This document shows positions 1-17,925 of a stretch of DNA of 32,726 nt, piece by piece. The stretch comes from an uncultured Prevotella sp. (GTDB taxonomy: Bacteria; Bacteroidota; Bacteroidia; Bacteroidales; Bacteroidaceae). The notes beneath the pieces were generated by a model that did no database searches, was not told the DNA's origin, and worked only from the letters and a program-made list of their open reading frames with translations. A program made the translations under genes and the position numbers. Position 1 is the first letter of the stretch; each line of letters opens with the position of its first letter. The stretch lies in assembly GCA_945830055.1 (NCBI GenBank), contig CALZXH010000022.1:1-32726 (forward strand), given 5' to 3'.

Positions 1-1700
1 CCTTTGCATCTGACATCATCGTCAAACCCGGTGACTTTGCCATTGAGAGTGCGCTACAACAGGCACGGGAAGAAAAACGGCTGAACGGCACCGGAAATAT
101 CAGGATTGTGCTTTCCGAGGGAGTATATCACCTCTGCCAACCCATCATTGTGAGAGCAGAAGACAGCGGTATCAGCATGGTGGCACAAGGTGATGTTACG
201 GTGAGCGGCGGTGTGGCTGTTACCGGTTGGCGCAAGCAGGGCAGACTGTATGTGGCTGACATGCCCGAGTTCAATGGCAGGCCTCTGGAGTTCCGTCAGT
301 TGTGGGTCAATGGAAAGAAAGCTGTCAGGGCAAGAGACGTGAAGCAGTTTGACGATATGTACCGCATACTGAGCATGGACAAAGCCAAGGAAACGCTCTA
401 TGTACCTGCCGCCGCCGTGAAGAAGATTGCAGGGGCAAAATATGCTGAAATGGTGCTCCATGAAATGTGGTGTGTGGCAAACCTGCGCATCAAGGATGTA
501 CGGATGATGGGTGATAGTGCAGCCGTCACCTTCCATCAGCCGGAAAGTCATGTACACTTCAAGCATCCATGGCCGTCGCCCATGGTGACCAGTGACGGAC
601 ATAACTCCGCCTTCTATATCACTAACGCCAAGGAGCTGCTTGACCAGGAAGGCGAATGGTATCTGGACCAGCGTGCCGGCAAGGTGTACTATATGCCCCG
701 CAAGGGTGAAAACATGGCTACAGCCGAGGTGACGGTACCCGGATTAGAGACACTGATGAAAGTGGAAGGCACTCCTGAAAACAGGGCAGAAGGCATCACC
801 TTTGAGGGTATCACCTTTGCCTATACCACATGGATGCGCCCTTCTGTCAGTGGTCATGCCCCCCTGCAGGCAGGCATGTACATGACCGAGGCATACAAAC
901 TGCGTCCCAAGATGATACGCCCTAACGGCGACCACAAGCTGGACAACCAAGGATGGGTAGGACGCCCCTCCGCTGCCGTGGTAGTGAACGCTGCCGATGA
1001 CATACATTTCAAGCAGTGCAGATTCGAGCATCTGGCATCCACTGGCGTGGATTACCATCTATACACGAAGGGAGGCAGCATTGACCGCTGTACCTTTACC
1101 GATATCGGTGGCAATGGTATCGTGGCAGGCAGTTTTGGAGGTGAGGCGCACGAAGCCCATCTGCCTTACATGCCAAAAGACATGAGCATCGTATGCACAG
1201 CACTGTCCATCACCAACAACCTTATTACCGATGTCACCAACGAGGACTGGGGATGCGTAGGCATTGCAGCAGGTTATGTGAGGGATATCAAAATCTGTCA
1301 CAACGAGATAAGCGAGGTATCCTATACCGGTATCAGCATGGGATGGGGCTGGAACCAACAGCCATGCGCCATGGCAAACAACCTGGTGGACGGTAACCTG
1401 ATACACCATTATGCCAAACACATGTACGATACGGCAGGTATCTACACGCTGGGGGCTCAGCCACACAGTTTTATTCAGAACAATGTGGTGAGAGACATCT
1501 ACAATCCCCCTTATGCCCACGATCCCAACCACTGGTTTTACCTTTATACCGATGAGGGGTCTTCGTGCATTACCGTTAGAAACAACTGGACACCTACTGA
1601 CAAATACCTGAAAAATGCCAATGGTCCCTGCAATATCTGGGAGAACAACGGACCACAGGTTGCTGACAGCATCAAGGCAAATGCAGGCATTACGAAATAG
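1..1700 (+). CDS. Parallel beta-helix glycoside hydrolase, GH141-type alpha-L-fucosidase (5' partial)
   Basis: The reading frame is open from base 3 to the TAG at 1698-1700, so the gene starts before the window. The first residues read DIIVKPGDFAIESALQQARE, which is how mature beta-helix enzymes begin, so probably only the signal peptide and a few residues are missing. The visible part is about 565 residues. The C-terminal two thirds show repeated beta-helix rungs such as GGSIDRCTFTDIGGNGIV and ALSITNNLITDV. An aromatic-rich part (YTGISMGWGWNQQP) probably lies in the cleft. This architecture fits GH141, founded on an alpha-L-fucosidase acting on RG-II chain A. Some xylanases and other pectate-lyase-fold enzymes are also in or near this family, so the substrate is inferred mainly from the operon. 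The next gene starts 40 bases downstream. Confidence 0.72.
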   Translation, partial: FASDIIVKPGDFAIESALQQAREEKRLNGTGNIRIVLSEGVYHLCQPIIVRAEDSGISMVAQGDVTVSGGVAVTGWRKQGRLYVADMPEFNGRPLEFRQLWVNGKKAVRARDVKQFDDMYRILSMDKAKETLYVPAAAVKKIAGAKYAEMVLHEMWCVANLRIKDVRMMGDSAAVTFHQPESHVHFKHPWPSPMVTSDGHNSAFYITNAKELLDQEGEWYLDQRAGKVYYMPRKGENMATAEVTVPGLETLMKVEGTPENRAEGITFEGITFAYTTWMRPSVSGHAPLQAGMYMTEAYKLRPKMIRPNGDHKLDNQGWVGRPSAAVVVNAADDIHFKQCRFEHLASTGVDYHLYTKGGSIDRCTFTDIGGNGIVAGSFGGEAHEAHLPYMPKDMSIVCTALSITNNLITDVTNEDWGCVGIAAGYVRDIKICHNEISEVSYTGISMGWGWNQQPCAMANNLVDGNLIHHYAKHMYDTAGIYTLGAQPHSFIQNNVVRDIYNPPYAHDPNHWFYLYTDEGSSCITVRNNWTPTDKYLKNANGPCNIWENNGPQVADSIKANAGITK

Positions 1701-1740
1701 GCCAAGAAGGGAAACAAACCAATAGAAAAATCTGATTACT

Positions 1741-4407
1741 ATGAAACTGATACATTTAATTCTTAGTTCAATGGTGGCAATAAGCCTCAGTATGGAAGCA
1801 AGAGCCGCCCAAGACATTCCAAAGGAAAAAGTCAAGATAGCTGTAAACAAAAAACACAGTGTACCACAAACTGAATATGCAGCCCAGGTGCTTGAAAAAA
1901 AGCTGGGAGAGCTTCCTAAAGGATGGAAAATCAACATCAGCATATCCGACGACAAGACACTTGCCGCCGAAGGATTCAGCATAAAAAGGAAAGGCAAGAC
2001 AATACACATTATAGGTAATGACGCATCGGGTGCTATCTATGGTGCCAACCGATTGGCAAACTACTATCTGCAGTATGGTAATATTGACCTGCAAGAACCT
2101 ATCCAAGAAGCTCCTGAGATGCTGATGAGAGGTGCCTGCGTGGGACTGCAAAAGACAGTTTATCTTCCCGGACATAAAGTGTATGAGTACCCATACACCC
2201 CAGAGAACTTTCCCTGGTTCTATGACAAGGACCTTTGGATAAAATACTTGGATCTGCTGGCAGAAAACAACATGAACAGTGTGTATCTGTGGAACGGACA
2301 TCCCTTTGCATCGTTGGTAAAACTGAAGGAGTATCCCTTTGCCACTGAAGTGGATGATGCCACGATGGACAAGAACCAGGAGATGTTTACCTTCCTTACC
2401 ACGGAGGCCGGACGCAGGGGTATGAAGGTTATCCAAATGTTCTACAACATACTGGTTTCAAAGCCCTTTGCCGACCATTACGGTATCAGTACACAGGACA
2501 GGAACCGACCCATCACCCCTCTTATCAGCGACTATACACGCAAGAGTATCGCCGCCTTTGTAGAGAAATATCCTAACGTGGGTTTCTTGGTATGTCTGGG
2601 AGAAGCTATGGCAACCATTGATGATGATGTGAAATGGATGAATGAAACCATCATCCCAGGTATCAGAGACGGACTGAAAGCCTCTGGCAGACAAGACGAG
2701 CCCCCTATCATCCTGCGCTCTCACGATACTGATGGTCCGAGAGTGCTGCACGAGGCATTGCCCCTGTACAAGAATATCTACACCATGAGCAAGTACACAG
2801 GCGAATCGCTCACTACCTACCAGCCTGGAGGACCCTGGGGAGAGACCCATCAGCAACTGGCGGCAGCAGCCCCCATCCATATTGAGAATGTACATATCCT
2901 TGCCAATCTGGAGCCATGGCGTTGGTCATCGCCCGCCTTTGTGAAAAAGACGATGAACGCCATGCACAATGTGCACCATGCCAAGGGACTTCATCTGTAT
3001 CCACAAGCCAGTTATTGGGACTGGCCTTACACAGCAGACAAACTGCCAAACGGTCAGCGACAACTGCAAATTGACCGTGACAAGATGTGGTATGCCGTAT
3101 GGGGTCGTTACGCATGGAAGAACGAACCTGCCGATGACCAGGCTTACTGGCAGAAAGTGGTGGCACAAGAATATGGAACCGATGAGCAGACCGCCCGTCA
3201 AATTATCAATGCCCTCGACGAGAGCGGAGAGATTGCGCCAAAGTTGCTACGCCGCTTTGGTATCACCGAAGGAAACCGCCAATGCCTGCTGTTGGGTATG
3301 AAAATCAGCCAGTTGGTCAATCCTTATAAATACACCATCTATCCTGGTTTCTACGAGAGCTGCGGACCCGCCGGAGAAAAACTGATTGAGTATGTTGAAA
3401 AGGAATGGAAGGGCGAGAAGCACAACGGTGAACTCCCCTTAGATATTGTGGAGCAATGTATAAAACATGGTGACAAGGCAGTTGAAGCATTGAACGGACT
3501 GAGCGGTAAAATCACCAAGAACAAGGAAGAGTATGCCCGATTGGCTAACGATATGCAGTGCTACCGTGACTTTGCCTATTCATTCAAATACAAGGTATTG
3601 GCAGCACAACAGGTGCTCAACTACAAATGGAGCCATGAGATTGCATACTTGGAAAAGGCAGTGCCTCTGTTGCAGAAAAGCAACGAATACTATTGCCAAC
3701 TGGTAGAGCATACACAAGACACCTACCTTTATGCCAACAGCATGCAGACGGCACAGCGCCGAATACCCATCGGAGGCGACGACGGTCATTTCAAGACGTG
3801 GGAGGAGATGATGCCTGTTTACGAGGAAGAGTTGGAATGCCTGCAAGCGCATATCAAGCGGCTCACCACACCCGACTCCGGAGATACGGAGAAAGTCAAG
3901 AACCCTGTGGCAACGAATGCCAACGTGCGACTGCTCAGCAACTATCCCATGGTGAAGATGGAAAAGGGTGTCAGACTGTTTGAGAACCGCGATGAAGCCA
4001 TTGACTCCATAGCTGCAGAACTGACCGAAATGAAGGCTTTGGTGCTGAACCGCGACACCACACGCATCAAGGGAGCCACCATCGAGTTTGAATGCGACCA
4101 ACCGGTTACCGTACTTGTAGGCTTCTTTGTGGATGACCAGAACAAGTTTGCCAAAGCGCCCAAACTGGAAATCGATGCCACCGGCAACGAATACGGACAG
4201 GCAGAACCCTTGATAAGCAATGCCATCAGCATGACAGGAATGCCCATCGCCAACATTCATACCTATAACATGAAGGCAGGCAAGCATACCCTGAACTTGC
4301 CTAAAGGCATCATCATGGTAGCAGGATTCACCCAGACCAAGATGAATACAAGAGATGCCGGCCTCAACGGTGCAAGCAATGAAGTGGACTGGCTGTTTAT
4401 GAAATAA
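1741..4407 (+). CDS. GH138-type alpha-D-galacturonidase, secreted
   Basis: This 888-residue protein has a signal peptide (MKLIHLILSSMVAISLSMEA, likely cleaved near ARAA|Q). An N-terminal alpha/beta domain of about residues 25-125 follows, like the one that precedes the barrel in GH20/GH67-type enzymes (ASGAIYGANRLANYY). A TIM barrel covers about 130-480, then a helical region, then a beta-rich C-terminus. Glutamates in the barrel include E288 (CLGEAM), E355 (KYTGES) and E391 (LEPWRW). E288 and E355 are 67 residues apart, which matches my recollection of the catalytic pair in the characterised GH138 enzyme. GH138 removes alpha-linked galacturonic acid from RG-II chain A. The neighbours support this role. 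The alternative is an uncharacterised GH67/GH20-like enzyme. The family call rests on architecture and context, not on a search. Confidence 0.68.
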   Translation: MKLIHLILSSMVAISLSMEARAAQDIPKEKVKIAVNKKHSVPQTEYAAQVLEKKLGELPKGWKINISISDDKTLAAEGFSIKRKGKTIHIIGNDASGAIYGANRLANYYLQYGNIDLQEPIQEAPEMLMRGACVGLQKTVYLPGHKVYEYPYTPENFPWFYDKDLWIKYLDLLAENNMNSVYLWNGHPFASLVKLKEYPFATEVDDATMDKNQEMFTFLTTEAGRRGMKVIQMFYNILVSKPFADHYGISTQDRNRPITPLISDYTRKSIAAFVEKYPNVGFLVCLGEAMATIDDDVKWMNETIIPGIRDGLKASGRQDEPPIILRSHDTDGPRVLHEALPLYKNIYTMSKYTGESLTTYQPGGPWGETHQQLAAAAPIHIENVHILANLEPWRWSSPAFVKKTMNAMHNVHHAKGLHLYPQASYWDWPYTADKLPNGQRQLQIDRDKMWYAVWGRYAWKNEPADDQAYWQKVVAQEYGTDEQTARQIINALDESGEIAPKLLRRFGITEGNRQCLLLGMKISQLVNPYKYTIYPGFYESCGPAGEKLIEYVEKEWKGEKHNGELPLDIVEQCIKHGDKAVEALNGLSGKITKNKEEYARLANDMQCYRDFAYSFKYKVLAAQQVLNYKWSHEIAYLEKAVPLLQKSNEYYCQLVEHTQDTYLYANSMQTAQRRIPIGGDDGHFKTWEEMMPVYEEELECLQAHIKRLTTPDSGDTEKVKNPVATNANVRLLSNYPMVKMEKGVRLFENRDEAIDSIAAELTEMKALVLNRDTTRIKGATIEFECDQPVTVLVGFFVDDQNKFAKAPKLEIDATGNEYGQAEPLISNAISMTGMPIANIHTYNMKAGKHTLNLPKGIIMVAGFTQTKMNTRDAGLNGASNEVDWLFMK

Positions 4408-4429
4408 AGTGGATACGGCGTATTCCACT
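4408..4429 (+). other. Intercistronic hairpin after the GH138-type gene
   Basis: An interrupted inverted repeat (AGTGGATACG / CGTATTCCACT) begins at the base after the stop codon, in a 70-base gap. It has one bulged base and almost no loop. No T-run follows, so it is more likely an mRNA stabilising or processing structure than a terminator. Function is inferred. Confidence 0.3.
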
Positions 4430-4477
4430 GATGGTTTAACTAAAATGGGGTGTTGTTAATAGGCCCACCATAATCGT

Positions 4478-11766
<7,289 letters not shown>

Positions 11767-11790
11767 TCTCTATTTGAAATACGATAAACT

Positions 11791-14676
11791 ATGAAAAGAC
11801 TGTTCAGTTCTGTCCTTGCCCTGCTATTTGCCGGCATGGCAACAGTGGCACAAAACGATGTATTCACCCATCGTCAATATCTGAGTGGCACCGGTAGCGA
11901 TAACATGGTGCAATGGGATTTCCAGTGTACCGGTGGCAACAATTCCGGAAAATGGACAAAGATAGGTGTACCTTCCTGCTGGGAGTTGCAGGGTTTCGGA
12001 ACCTATCAGTATGGCATGAAGTTTTACGGCAAGGCTTTCCCCGATGGCATTGCCGATGAAAAAGGTCTTTACAAATACGAGTTTACCCTGCCTAAGGAGT
12101 GGGAGAACAGGCACATTGACCTGGTATTTGAAGCATCCATGACCGATACAGAGGTAAAGATCAACAAGCGCAAGGCAGGTTCCATGCACCAGGGCGCTTT
12201 CTACCGCTTCATCTATGACGTGTCAGACCGCGTGTTCTTTGGCGACAAGAAGAATCTGCTGGAAGTGACCGTAAGCAAGGAAAGCAGCAATGCCGGCGTA
12301 AACCTTTCGGAACGCCGCGCCGACTACTGGAACTTTGGAGGCATCTTCCGTCCGGTTTTCATCGTCAGCAAACCGGCATTCAACATTGAGCGGACAGCCA
12401 TCGATGCCAAAGCCGACGGCAGTTTCAACGCCTATGTGCTCATCAACCGCGTACTGGAAGGAGCCAAGATACGCACGGTCATCAGTGACCTGCAAGGTAA
12501 AAAAGTGGCAGAAGATGTTTGTGAGGTGCGCCATGGTTCTGACCATGCAGATGTCTCGTTCCAAGTCAAGTCTCCGAGACTGTGGACAGCAGAGACTCCC
12601 CATCGCTATGCCGTAGAGTTCACGCTGATAGACAAGAACGGAAAGACCGTACATATAGAGAAAGACAAGTTCGGTTTCCGCACCGTCGAGACACGCGAGA
12701 GCGACGGTTTGTATATCAACGGCAAGAAAGTGAATATCCGTGGTGTCAACCGTCACAGCTTCTGGCCGGAAACCGGTCGTACACTCAACAAGACCCTCAA
12801 TATTGCCGACGTGCAACTCATCAAGAGCATGAACATGAATGCCGTGCGCCTGTCGCACTACCCTGCCGATCCGGAGTTTTATGATGCCTGCGATAGTCTG
12901 GGACTCTATGTGATGGATGAGTTGAGCGGCTGGCACGGCCACCACGAAACCATCAACGGTCAGAAACTCATCAAGGAAATGGTGACACGCGATGTCAATC
13001 ATCCCTGTATCATCTGGTGGAGCAACGGCAACGAGAAGGGATGGAACGATGAACTGAACGGAGAATTCCATCTTTGGGACATACAGAAACGCCCCGTGCT
13101 GCATCCTCAGGGCAACTTCGGAGGATATGAGACGATGCACTACCGCTCATACGGCGAGAGTGAGGAGCACATGCGCCGCCCGCAAATATTCATGCCTACG
13201 GAGTTCCTCCATGCCCTTTATGATGGCGGAGCTGGAGCCGGATTGTATGACTATTGGCAACTGATGCGTGCATGGCCCCGCTGTGCAGGCGGTTTCATCT
13301 GGGCTTATGCCGATGAAGGTGTGGTGCGTACCGACCTGAACGGTATGATAGACAACGTAGGCAACTACGGTGCTGACGGCATTGTGGGACCTCATCACGA
13401 GAAAGAGGGCAGCTACTATACCGTAAAACAGATATGGAGCCCTGTACAGGTGACACTGGGCGGACAGAACGAACGCCTGTTGCTGGATGATGGCGGATGC
13501 TCCCAGACCTATCCTTGTTGCGGCTTTGAGGGAGGCAACATCATCGTGGAAAACAGATATGATTTCCTGTCACTGAAAGACGTGCATTTTGACATCAGCT
13601 TCGTGAAATACAGCAATGGTCAGGCACATACCATCAAGAACAAAGTAGTGAACGGACTCAACGTGGCACCTGGTGAAAAAGGCGAAATAGAGATAGGAGC
13701 CGCCCCCATGGATGCAGAGGCAATGACAGTAAAAGCCACCGACTACACCGGCATGGAGATATTCACTTGGGTGTTCAAGATGAAGGACACCGCTGAAGAT
13801 ATCCTGATGCAGAAAGAGGACAGGATGCGCAAGTCACGCCCCACATACGACAATGGTGTGGTGACCGCCCACCAGACCACCTTCGTTTTCAACACCGAGA
13901 ACGGAAGACTTCAGACCGTCAAGACCGGCAAGGGCGACTATCATTTCGGCAACGGTCCCACATTCTTTGCCTATCGCCGCAGCGACCGCTCTTTCGACCA
14001 GTTCTACAACCATGATGACCCTGAAGCAGAGAAGAAGAAGACCACCTACACCGCCTACGAAGACCAAGGTAAGTTCGACAGACTGACCGTGAGCGACGGA
14101 GAAAACGATACGCTGGTGGTCACAGCACTCTACAAGCTGGGCTCACTGCAAAAGGCTGAATGGCACATTGCTCCCAACGGTACGGTACGACTGGCATACA
14201 CCTACCTTTTCAACGGTGTAGTAGATATGATGGGCATCAACTTCGACCTGCCCGAGAAAGAGGTGAAACAGAAGCAATGGCTGGGCATGGGTCCCTACCG
14301 TGTGTGGAAAAACCGTCTGCACGGACCACAACTGGGTATCTGGCAGACTGACTACAACGACCCCATTCCAGGCGAGAGCTTCGAATATCCTGAATTCAAG
14401 GGCTACTTTGCCGGTGTGCAGTGGATGAAGCTCACTACTTCCACAGGAACCATCAGCATGGTGCCTGGCAACGACACCGAATACGTAGGTGTATATCAGC
14501 CTCGAGACGGTCGTGACAGGTTGCTCTACACCCTTCCCGAGACAGGCATCAGTCTGTTGCAGGTCATTCCCGCCGTGCGCAATAAGGTAAACACCACCGA
14601 CCTCAACGGTCCGTCAGCCCAGGCAGTATGGGCACATGGAGAGCGCAGCGGACAAGTGATGTTGCATTTTGAATAG
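11791..14676 (+). CDS. GH2 family glycoside hydrolase (galacturonidase or arabinopyranosidase candidate)
   Basis: This 961-residue secreted GH2 enzyme has a signal peptide ending near VAQ|NDVF. Its jelly roll includes KIGVPSCWELQGFGTYQYG, and an Ig-like domain follows. In the TIM barrel the acid/base is E415 (WSNGNEKGW) and the nucleophile E471 (MPTEFLHALYDGG). The interval between them is only 56 residues, shorter than the 91 in the upstream GH2 gene, and the nucleophile loop reads TEFLHALYDGG where LacZ has SEYAHAMGN. The two neighbours are therefore not recent duplicates and probably cut different linkages. The C-terminal beta domain is LacZ-like (WLGMGPYRVWKNRLHGPQLG). Substrate is inferred from the locus: beta-galacturonic acid of chain A or L-arabinopyranose of chain B. 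It is probably translated from the same transcript as its neighbours. Confidence 0.82.
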   Translation: MKRLFSSVLALLFAGMATVAQNDVFTHRQYLSGTGSDNMVQWDFQCTGGNNSGKWTKIGVPSCWELQGFGTYQYGMKFYGKAFPDGIADEKGLYKYEFTLPKEWENRHIDLVFEASMTDTEVKINKRKAGSMHQGAFYRFIYDVSDRVFFGDKKNLLEVTVSKESSNAGVNLSERRADYWNFGGIFRPVFIVSKPAFNIERTAIDAKADGSFNAYVLINRVLEGAKIRTVISDLQGKKVAEDVCEVRHGSDHADVSFQVKSPRLWTAETPHRYAVEFTLIDKNGKTVHIEKDKFGFRTVETRESDGLYINGKKVNIRGVNRHSFWPETGRTLNKTLNIADVQLIKSMNMNAVRLSHYPADPEFYDACDSLGLYVMDELSGWHGHHETINGQKLIKEMVTRDVNHPCIIWWSNGNEKGWNDELNGEFHLWDIQKRPVLHPQGNFGGYETMHYRSYGESEEHMRRPQIFMPTEFLHALYDGGAGAGLYDYWQLMRAWPRCAGGFIWAYADEGVVRTDLNGMIDNVGNYGADGIVGPHHEKEGSYYTVKQIWSPVQVTLGGQNERLLLDDGGCSQTYPCCGFEGGNIIVENRYDFLSLKDVHFDISFVKYSNGQAHTIKNKVVNGLNVAPGEKGEIEIGAAPMDAEAMTVKATDYTGMEIFTWVFKMKDTAEDILMQKEDRMRKSRPTYDNGVVTAHQTTFVFNTENGRLQTVKTGKGDYHFGNGPTFFAYRRSDRSFDQFYNHDDPEAEKKKTTYTAYEDQGKFDRLTVSDGENDTLVVTALYKLGSLQKAEWHIAPNGTVRLAYTYLFNGVVDMMGINFDLPEKEVKQKQWLGMGPYRVWKNRLHGPQLGIWQTDYNDPIPGESFEYPEFKGYFAGVQWMKLTTSTGTISMVPGNDTEYVGVYQPRDGRDRLLYTLPETGISLLQVIPAVRNKVNTTDLNGPSAQAVWAHGERSGQVMLHFE

Positions 14677-14701
14677 AGATATTACCCTTTGAGACAAGAC
14701 G

Positions 14702-17700
14702 ATGAAGAGAATATGGATGATAAGCGCACTCGCGCTGCTGACAAGTGTACAAGGTATGGCACAACAGGGTGAACAGTCCTTAGCGCCCCAATGGTACAGG
14801 CATTTTTCAGCTCCTCCCACAACAGCCAGCCCCTGGACTTTCTGGTATTGGATGTACGGATGCGTCACCGATGAGGCCATCAGACTGGACCTTCAGGCCA
14901 TGCACGATGCCGGTATTGCCGGTTTCTATCTGATGCCTATCAAGGACACTGCCGACGGAGCACAATACCAGGGAACAGCGCGACAGTTGTCTCCTGAATG
15001 GTGGAAACGCATGAGCACCGTATTTCATGTAGCCGACAGCCTGCATCTGCAGATGGGCATCCACTTCTCCGATGGTTTTGCATTGGGCGGAGGTCCGTGG
15101 ATCCGTCCCGAGGAGTCGATGCAGAAAGTGGTGTGGAGCGACACCATCGTAGATGGCGGCAAGCTGCATTGCCGTTTGCCTCAGCCCCAGGCATTCCAGA
15201 ACTATTACGAAGACATCGGCTTGTATGCCTATCCTGCCAAGTACATGGACAGGCGCACACCTAAACCTTCGGTAGAGTTCCCGTTCCGCTCCTCCACGCC
15301 CTGCGACATCGTATTCTCCTACGACGAACCATTCACCCTGCGCAGCGTAAAGATTGTTACCGGCGGCAACAACTACCAGGCACACAGGTTTAAGATTTAC
15401 GTGTCAGACAACGGCAAGGATTACCGCTTTGTGCGTGAACTTGCTCCGCCACGCTCAGGGTGGCAGAATACGGATGCCTACAACACATACGCCGTCCCTG
15501 CCACTACAGGAAAATATTTCAAGTTCCACTGGACTCCCGTGGGAAGCGACCCGGGTTCGGAAGACATGGATGCCGCCAAATGGAAACCCAACCTGAAAGT
15601 GGGGAACATCGTTCTTGGTTCAGAACCAGTGACCGACTGTTACGAGGGAAAATCGGGTGCCGTATGGCGTGTGGCAAAGGCTTTTGACATAGATAATGCC
15701 GACTGTGTGGCACAGGAAGAGATCATAGACCTGAGCAAGCAATTGTTCGAGGCATCGCAAACAGGCGAGGTAAGCATCCGGCTGCCCAAAGGTAAATGGC
15801 ATCTGCTTCGCATGGGACACACCTCTACAGGCCACACCAATGCCACAGGAGGCGGCGGTAAGGGACTGGAGTGCGACAAGTTCTCCAAGAACGCTATCAA
15901 CAAGCAGTTCAGCAACTGGTTTGCCAGCATCTACAAGCATGCGCCCGCTGACCAGGCAAAGCGCGTGCTCACCAGGGTACATGTAGATAGCTGGGAGTGC
16001 GGATGCCAGAACTGGAGCAGCAATTTTGCACGCGAGTTTGAGTTGCGTCGCGGCTATAGTCTGAAGTCATGGTTGCCAGTATATGCCGGTGTCCCCATTT
16101 CTTCCTCGCAATCCACCGAGAAAGTGTTGCGGGACATACGCACCACCATTGCCGAACTCATCAACGACATCTTCTTCACCGAAGTAAGGCTTTTGGGAAG
16201 GAAATACGGTTGCCAGTTCTCTGCCGAGAGCGTGGCCCCCACCATGGTGAGCGACGGACTGATGCACTACCGCCACGTAGATTACCCCATGGGAGAATTC
16301 TGGCTCAACAGTCCTACACACGACAAGCCCAACGATATGCTTGATGCCATCAGCGGCGCCCATATTTACGGCAAGAACATCATTCAGGCAGAAGGATTTA
16401 CGGAAGTAAGAGGCACTTGGGACGAGCATCCCGCCATGCTCAAGCCCCTGCTTGACCATAACTATTGCATGGGCATCAACAGCATTGTGTTCCATGTAAA
16501 CACACACAATCCCTGGACCGACCGTGCACCGGGCATGACACTCGACGGCATAGGTACCTTCCTGCAGCGTGACAACACGTGGTGGAAAGAGATGACAGCC
16601 TTTGACGGTTATATCAAGCGCTGCCAGGCCTTGCTGCAATACGGAACCCCGGTGACCGACCTTGCCGTATATACAGGCGACGAGATGCCGCGCAGGTCTA
16701 TTCTTCCCGAACGGTTAGTCACCACATTGCCCGGTCTGTTCCATCCGGAAGACATCGCCAAGGAGGAACAGCGTTTGGCAAACGTAGGTCAACCTTTGGA
16801 AGTAAGTCCTGTGGGAGTGACCCATACCGCCAATATGACCAAAGCGACCACATGGGTCAATCCTCTCCAGGGATATGCCTATGACTCATTCAACCGAGAT
16901 GTACTGGACAAGTCCCGCGTGGAAAACGGCAGGTTGAAGACTCCTTGGGGCACTGCCTACAGCGCGCTGGTGATACCCATGGAACGGAAGATGAATCCCG
17001 ACCGTATCGTGACTTGTTGGGATAAGATAGACTCTCTGGAGCGTTTGGGACTCCCTGTGATACGTAGTCCCTGGACAGAGACTGACCTCACCGCCCTTCA
17101 CATCAGCAAAGACATTGTGCTGCCCAAGGGAGTGGGCTATACACACCGCAACGCTACAGATGCCGACATCTATTTCATCAGCAACCAGACTGCTGACAGG
17201 CAGCACTTTGCACCTGTATTCAGGGCAAGGCACGCACATCGCTACACGGCAAATCCCATGAACGGAGAGGTACAGGCAATGGGAGATTCCCTCTCGTTGG
17301 AACCTTACCAGTCATGCTTCGTAGTGCTTTGCGATGAAGAGATGCCTGCTTCGCTGCTTCACGCACCGGCTGCATGGGGCGACGACTACGCACCCCGATG
17401 GGACGGTCCCTGGCAGGTAACATTTGAGAAAAACCGTCAAGAGGTGGTAAGCGATACGCTTTTTGACTGGGCGTCACATCCCGACAACCAGGTGAAATAC
17501 TATTCGGGACATGCTACCTACCGCACCACCTTTACCCATAAGGGGAAGAAGAATGTACGTACCTTGCTGCAGCTGGGACAGGTGGAAAACATCGCCACCG
17601 TTTATGTCAACGGACAGCATTGCGGCACGCTGTGGATGCCACCCTACGAGACCGATATCACATCGGCTCTTAAGAAGGGCAAGAATATCCTCACCATCGA

Positions 17701-17854
17701 AGTGGTAAACACATGGGCAAATGCGCTGTTGGGCAACGACAACGGCACACCTCCTTTCGAGGGGATATGGACCAACGGCAAATACCGCCGGGCAGAAAAG
17801 AACCTGCTTCCCGCAGGCCTTCTTGGTCCGGTAAGAATGAGGCAGGCACAATGA
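14702..17854 (+). CDS. GH106 alpha-L-rhamnosidase, secreted
   Basis: This 1050-residue protein has a signal peptide (MKRIWMISALALLTSVQGMA). The barrel entry PWTFWYWMYGCVTDEAIRLD, followed by MHDAGIAGFYLMP, is characteristic of GH106. An inserted carbohydrate-binding beta domain lies at about 170-300 (VKIVTGGNNYQAHRFKIYVS). Acidic barrel motifs are VDSWECG (E432, a candidate acid), FSAESVAPT and QAEGFTEVRGTWDEHP. The C-terminus is a GH2-like jelly roll (LGQVENIATVYVNGQHCGTL). The characterised GH106 enzyme of the B. thetaiotaomicron RG-II locus removes alpha-1,2-linked rhamnose from chain B using calcium, and length and layout agree here. The family call is firm. The exact linkage is inferred. 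Confidence 0.85.
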   Translation: MKRIWMISALALLTSVQGMAQQGEQSLAPQWYRHFSAPPTTASPWTFWYWMYGCVTDEAIRLDLQAMHDAGIAGFYLMPIKDTADGAQYQGTARQLSPEWWKRMSTVFHVADSLHLQMGIHFSDGFALGGGPWIRPEESMQKVVWSDTIVDGGKLHCRLPQPQAFQNYYEDIGLYAYPAKYMDRRTPKPSVEFPFRSSTPCDIVFSYDEPFTLRSVKIVTGGNNYQAHRFKIYVSDNGKDYRFVRELAPPRSGWQNTDAYNTYAVPATTGKYFKFHWTPVGSDPGSEDMDAAKWKPNLKVGNIVLGSEPVTDCYEGKSGAVWRVAKAFDIDNADCVAQEEIIDLSKQLFEASQTGEVSIRLPKGKWHLLRMGHTSTGHTNATGGGGKGLECDKFSKNAINKQFSNWFASIYKHAPADQAKRVLTRVHVDSWECGCQNWSSNFAREFELRRGYSLKSWLPVYAGVPISSSQSTEKVLRDIRTTIAELINDIFFTEVRLLGRKYGCQFSAESVAPTMVSDGLMHYRHVDYPMGEFWLNSPTHDKPNDMLDAISGAHIYGKNIIQAEGFTEVRGTWDEHPAMLKPLLDHNYCMGINSIVFHVNTHNPWTDRAPGMTLDGIGTFLQRDNTWWKEMTAFDGYIKRCQALLQYGTPVTDLAVYTGDEMPRRSILPERLVTTLPGLFHPEDIAKEEQRLANVGQPLEVSPVGVTHTANMTKATTWVNPLQGYAYDSFNRDVLDKSRVENGRLKTPWGTAYSALVIPMERKMNPDRIVTCWDKIDSLERLGLPVIRSPWTETDLTALHISKDIVLPKGVGYTHRNATDADIYFISNQTADRQHFAPVFRARHAHRYTANPMNGEVQAMGDSLSLEPYQSCFVVLCDEEMPASLLHAPAAWGDDYAPRWDGPWQVTFEKNRQEVVSDTLFDWASHPDNQVKYYSGHATYRTTFTHKGKKNVRTLLQLGQVENIATVYVNGQHCGTLWMPPYETDITSALKKGKNILTIEVVNTWANALLGNDNGTPPFEGIWTNGKYRRAEKNLLPAGLLGPVRMRQAQ

Positions 17855-17925
17855 GGCTACCCATCCATGAATATTACGACAACCAAAGCATATTTCAACA
17901 AGAACCAAAATAAAAAAACCGACAC

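Noticed and set aside
1059..2009. 316-residue minus-strand ORF
   Set aside because: It overlaps the ends of two well-supported plus-strand genes and their spacer, and shows no recognisable domain.
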